From Billgrantia campisalis (GTDB taxonomy: Bacteria; Pseudomonadota; Gammaproteobacteria; Pseudomonadales; Halomonadaceae): a DNA stretch of 64,000 bases. The stretch lies in NCBI RefSeq assembly GCF_022341425.1, contig NZ_JABFUC010000007.1, forward strand, positions 124,001-188,000, read 5' to 3'. The stretch's first letter is position 1; each line of letters starts with the position of its first letter. Below the pieces are notes generated by a model, which was not told the DNA's origin, ran no database searches, and saw only the letters and a program-made list of their open reading frames with translations. The position numbers and the translations under genes were made by a program. This document shows positions 60,838-64,000 of the stretch, in pieces.

Positions 60838-62619
60838 TTACTGTTCGACGTACTCACGTGGCAGCTTGAAGGTCCACAGCATGCCGCCTTGATTGAAGTC
60901 CTTGATCACCTCGGCAACTTCACCACCCCACAGGGGCACCGCCCCGCCCCAACCGGAGACCACCGAGACATACTGCTCACCGTCCATTTCCCAGGTGATC
61001 GGCGAGGACACCACACCAGAACCGGTATTGAAACGCCAGAGCTCCTCGCCGGTGGTCGCGTCGAAGGCCTTGAGATAGCCTTCCGGCGTGCCGGTAAAGA
61101 CCAGGTTGCCGGCCGTGGTCATGACACCGCCCCACAGTGGGGCGCGGTTCTCGTGGCGCCACACCTCCTCGCCGGAGACCGGATCCACGGCTCTCAGCAC
61201 GCCGATGAAGTCATCGTTGGCGGGGCGAATCGTAAAACCGGCCCCCAGATAGGCGGCCCCCTTGCGGTAGGAGACGGGCTCGTTCCAGATATCCATCAGC
61301 CACTCATTGGAGGGGATGTAGAACAGACCGGTATCCTGGCTGTAGGCCATGGGATTCCAGTTCTTGGCACCGAGGAAAGCGGGCTGTGCCAGAACCGTCT
61401 CGCCCTGCTCATCACTCGTATCGGCGGGATTGCCGGGGCGCCCACCCTCGGCGAAGATCGGTCGGCCGTTCTCATCCAGTCCTTCCGCCCAGGTAATCTT
61501 GTCGGCGAAGGGGAAGCCGTGGATGAACTCGCCGGTCTCGCGATTCAGCACATAGAAAAAGCCGTTGCGATCCGCGGTGGCCGCCGCCTTGATGGTGGCA
61601 CCATTCTCCTCGTACTCGAAGGAGATGACCTCGTTGACGCCATCGTAATCCCAGCCATCGTTGGGCGTCGCCTGGAAGTGCCACTTGATGGTGCCATCAT
61701 CGGGGTCGATGGCCAGACGTGACGAGGTATAGAGGTTGTCCCCGGGACGCAGGTGGGAGTTCCAGGGTGCCGGGTTGCCAGTGCCGATCAGCAGGCTATG
61801 GGTATCGATGTCATAGAAACCGCCCAGCCAAGGCGCACCGCCACCATGCTGCCACATGTCACCAGGCCAGGTGACCCCCGCTTCTCCACCGGTGATGCCG
61901 TTCTCGACGGGCTCGCCATTCTCGTACACATAGCCCATGTGGCCTTCCACCACGGGCCGGGTCCAGAGCTCGTCGCCGGTTTCGGCATCGAAGGCGAAGA
62001 CGGTGCCCACGACGCCGAACTCACCGCCGGCGACACCGGTGATGAGCTTGCCGTCGATGATGATGGGCACCGCCGTGATGGAGTGCCCCGCCTGATAGTC
62101 GGCGACACGCTTGATCCACTGAACACGGCCCGTTTCGCGATCAAGCGCCACCAGGCGCGCATCCAGGGTGCCGAAATAGACCTTGTCGCCATAGATGGCA
62201 GCACCGCGGTTGATGACGTCACAGCAGGGCATGATACCGTCGGGCAATCGCGCCTCATATTGCCAGATCTGCTCGCCGGTATGGGCATCGACGGCCCACA
62301 TCCTGGAGTAGGATCCTGTGACATACATCACCCCATCCTTGACCAGCGGCTGGGACTCCTGGCCCCGTTGTTTCTCGCCACCGAAGGAAAAGGCCCAGAC
62401 AGGACGCAGCTGATGTACATTCTCGGTGTTGAGCGTTGCCAACGGGCTGTAGCGTTGCCCGTGCATGCCCATGCCATTGGTCACCACCTGATGGACGGAC
62501 TGGTGGTCATCGAGGAGTTCCTCGTAGGTCACCGCATGGGCACTGAGAGACACGGCTAGGGATAAGGCAGTGAGGGCAAAGGGCGTTACAATCCTGCCCG
62601 GGCGAATCGACTTCATCAT
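60838..62619 (-). CDS. PQQ-dependent alcohol dehydrogenase
   Basis: A 593-residue periplasmic quinoprotein with a signal peptide (to ~SAHA, residue 29). The vicinal disulfide is PCC (Cys132-Cys133); metal ligands are Glu200 (GGEFGVVG), Asn282 (GTGNPAPWN) and catalytic Asp324 in GWDYDGVNE. An additional Asp326 stands two residues on, the position linked to lanthanide use in XoxF/ExaF-type enzymes. It oxidises a primary alcohol, passing electrons to cytochrome c. The ATG at 62619 is six bases after GGAG. It begins its own unit upstream of the aldehyde dehydrogenase. Confidence 0.9.
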   Translation of the reverse strand: MMKSIRPGRIVTPFALTALSLAVSLSAHAVTYEELLDDHQSVHQVVTNGMGMHGQRYSPLATLNTENVHQLRPVWAFSFGGEKQRGQESQPLVKDGVMYVTGSYSRMWAVDAHTGEQIWQYEARLPDGIMPCCDVINRGAAIYGDKVYFGTLDARLVALDRETGRVQWIKRVADYQAGHSITAVPIIIDGKLITGVAGGEFGVVGTVFAFDAETGDELWTRPVVEGHMGYVYENGEPVENGITGGEAGVTWPGDMWQHGGGAPWLGGFYDIDTHSLLIGTGNPAPWNSHLRPGDNLYTSSRLAIDPDDGTIKWHFQATPNDGWDYDGVNEVISFEYEENGATIKAAATADRNGFFYVLNRETGEFIHGFPFADKITWAEGLDENGRPIFAEGGRPGNPADTSDEQGETVLAQPAFLGAKNWNPMAYSQDTGLFYIPSNEWLMDIWNEPVSYRKGAAYLGAGFTIRPANDDFIGVLRAVDPVSGEEVWRHENRAPLWGGVMTTAGNLVFTGTPEGYLKAFDATTGEELWRFNTGSGVVSSPITWEMDGEQYVSVVSGWGGAVPLWGGEVAEVIKDFNQGGMLWTFKLPREYVEQ

Positions 62620-62806
62620 GATGCTCTCCCGATGGGGCAATATGTTGGTCATTGTTCACTGTCGGTGCGAATCGGTACTCACCATCGCTCTATCCAATGT
62701 GGTGGATCCTCTGGTGAACAACCATGCCCCTCCGGAACGACATACCTACTCACTTGGTCCTACTACCCGCTCCACCGCCCAGGGCACGAACTGAAGCAGA
62801 GCTTCC

Positions 62807-62829
62807 AAAAAAAAGCCGCCCGGGGCGGC
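62807..62829 (-). terminator. Intrinsic terminator after the MoxJ-like gene
   Basis: On the minus strand GCCGCC and GGCGGC (62829-62815, 6-bp stem, 3-base loop) are followed by eight T's (62814-62807). It serves the MoxJ-like gene; MITE copy 2 now separates the two. Confidence 0.8.
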
Positions 62830-62834
62830 GATTA

Positions 62835-62975
62835 GGCTATATCTGAAAAGTCGACGAGCGATGGTCAGACAAGGCAAAAATCAGCGAAAAAACGGAGTTA
62901 ACGGGTTGTAAATGAGTACTTTTAGCTGATTTTTAACGCCGTATGGCCGGGCGCAGGCACTTTTTGGACAAAGTC
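62835..62975. mobile_element. MITE copy 2 (141 bp, TA-flanked)
   Basis: Same length and plan as 53956-54096, with scattered mismatches over 141 bp. Ends are GGCTATATCTGAAAAGT and, reversed, GACTTTGTCCAAAAAGT, again flanked by TA. It lies between the MoxJ-like stop and its terminator. The differences between copies show they are not recent duplicates. Confidence 0.85.
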
Positions 62976-62999
62976 TAAGTGTCTCTGCATGACCATTTA

Positions 63000-63989
63000 T
63001 CAGTCATTGTCAGCGCCCAGGATCTCCTCGTAGAAGTCGGGCATGCGATACTCGAGGGCGTGGGCCTGGAAGATATCTCCCAGCGTGCCGTCACGCACCG
63101 CCCGGTCCACGATCGCCTCGACCGCATAGCCCAGTTGCCGGTGGTTGTGCCGCACGGCCATGCCGATATCCCATTGCTGGCGGGAGATGCCCGGAAAGGT
63201 GGCGTCCGCCAGCCGAAAGTCATGCTCCGGATAGTGCGACACGAAGTGCTCCAACTCACCGCGTATGGCCATGACCCCGGCGATCTCGCCACGGGCCATC
63301 GCCGCGAAGGCGTCCCCGGCATCGCGATAGTGGCGGACGTTGTCACGCAACTGGCCACCCATCGCGGCGGTCAGGTAGGTCGCGGGAAGGGTCCTGTACT
63401 CCGCGCCGATAGGACGCTGGCGGAAACTGCCCAGCGTCACCGCATCGTCAAGCTGAGCCGAATCGAAGGCGATGTCCCACTGCTCGCGCTGATAGGGGCC
63501 GAACATCACCACGCTCTTGTTGATGTACTCCCCGGTAGAGTCGCGCATGTAGGCGAAGTTACGATCATAGGGCACCCGCAGCATCACGTCGGCCACCTGG
63601 GTCGGCCGTAAGTAGTGGCCGCGCGAAATGGTGTTACCGAGGTCGCGCCCCAAGCTGCTGGCGGGTTTGATCCAGAAGGGCCGGAATTCGAGCCCCAGCC
63701 CCTCGGCGATGGCATGTCCGATCTCGACATCGACCCCCCTGGCACTCCCGTCCTCCTCACGATAGGCATAGGGAGGAAAATCTTCATACAGGCCGATATT
63801 GATATGCCCCGAGGCAATGACCTCATCAAGGTTGCGCAACGGAGGTCGCTTGAGGAGCACATCGTTCTCCGCGCGATTTGGCAGTACATCCGCCGTGGCG
63901 ACCTCCAGCGCCACCGACGACAGCGCCCCCCCCCAGGCCGACGGCTGAGCGAGCAGCAGTGCCAGCGCAATCAGTAGTCTTTTCCACAT
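63000..63989 (-). CDS. MoxJ-like periplasmic binding protein associated with quinoprotein dehydrogenases
   Basis: A 329-residue exported protein with a signal peptide (residues ~1-20, IALALLLAQPSAWG). The fold is a family-3 substrate-binding protein (INIGLYEDFPPYAYREEDG, GVDVEIGHAIAEGLGL). Proteins of this type (TIGR03871) accompany methanol/ethanol quinoprotein dehydrogenases and are thought to help maturation or electron transfer, not transport. It lies first in the PQQ region, near the window end. Confidence 0.85.
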   Translation of the reverse strand: MWKRLLIALALLLAQPSAWGGALSSVALEVATADVLPNRAENDVLLKRPPLRNLDEVIASGHINIGLYEDFPPYAYREEDGSARGVDVEIGHAIAEGLGLEFRPFWIKPASSLGRDLGNTISRGHYLRPTQVADVMLRVPYDRNFAYMRDSTGEYINKSVVMFGPYQREQWDIAFDSAQLDDAVTLGSFRQRPIGAEYRTLPATYLTAAMGGQLRDNVRHYRDAGDAFAAMARGEIAGVMAIRGELEHFVSHYPEHDFRLADATFPGISRQQWDIGMAVRHNHRQLGYAVEAIVDRAVRDGTLGDIFQAHALEYRMPDFYEEILGADND

Positions 63990-64000
63990 GACGTTGACCC

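Noticed and set aside
60560..60857. Two overlapping short minus-strand frames (81 and 73 codons)
   Set aside because: Mutually overlapping, no ribosome site or family; kept as intergenic.

Overview
The window is high-GC DNA with gene content typical of a halophilic gammaproteobacterium of the Halomonas type. The evidence is an ectoine-catabolism locus (doeA, doeB, doeX, doeC, doeD), a BetT-like BCCT transporter with a BetI-type operator, a large Na+/H+ antiporter and a PQQ-dependent alcohol-oxidation locus. Species assignment is inference; no rRNA or tRNA gene was found.

Layout. 1-6.3 kb: a DUF3179 protein (cut by the window edge), two TIGR04283/TIGR04282-type sugar-transfer proteins, a Glu/Ala repeat protein, a DoxX protein, an antiporter, a MITE-like repeat and an ECF sigma/anti-sigma pair. 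6.4-10.3 kb: a minus-strand gene set built around a 795-aa protein that joins a tubulin-tyrosine-ligase-like ATP-grasp domain, a PqqD-like peptide-binding domain and a degenerate HprK-like domain. It lies just upstream of a second Glu/Ala/Gly repeat protein. The two repeat proteins share a leader-like N-terminus, so this looks like an uncharacterised peptide-modification system and is the best candidate for something new. 10.4-14.8 kb: rhodanese, MFS, DsrE, ArsR-rhodanese and HAD genes. 14.9-21.0 kb: a metal island (P1B ATPase, CcdA-like protein, MerR-HMA fusion, MerA, merF remnant) with two MerR-type promoters, bordered by broken genes on both sides. 21-34 kb: the doe genes, split by a four-gene operon (PLP decarboxylase, C45 acyltransferase/hydrolase, ATP-grasp ligase, nitrilase family). 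34-47 kb: 2-hydroxyacid dehydrogenase, chemoreceptor, pncA-pncB, DUF3108, LysO, a two-component system with a Spy-like gene and tandem 11-bp operators, and BetT. 47-51 kb: cupin, a second ECF/anti-sigma pair coupled to an ArsM-like/MerC fusion, and a stand-alone Hen1-type RNA methyltransferase domain. 51-64 kb: the PQQ locus: MoxJ-like binding protein, PQQ alcohol dehydrogenase, aldehyde dehydrogenase, pqqF, pqqA, pqqD, pqqE, a 30-aa membrane ORF, and an operon of PuuD-like, SerC-like and PyrD-like genes. Two 141-bp MITE copies lie inside this locus.

How the genes work together. DoeA and DoeB open and deacetylate ectoine, DoeD transaminates diaminobutyrate and DoeC oxidises the semialdehyde to aspartate, under DoeX. 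The PQQ enzyme and the aldehyde dehydrogenase oxidise alcohols to acids, with cofactor made from PqqA by PqqE/PqqD/PqqF; pqqB and pqqC are not in the window. The PqqD fold appears twice, once in PQQ synthesis and once in the TTL fusion, which suggests by analogy that the fusion recognises a leader peptide.
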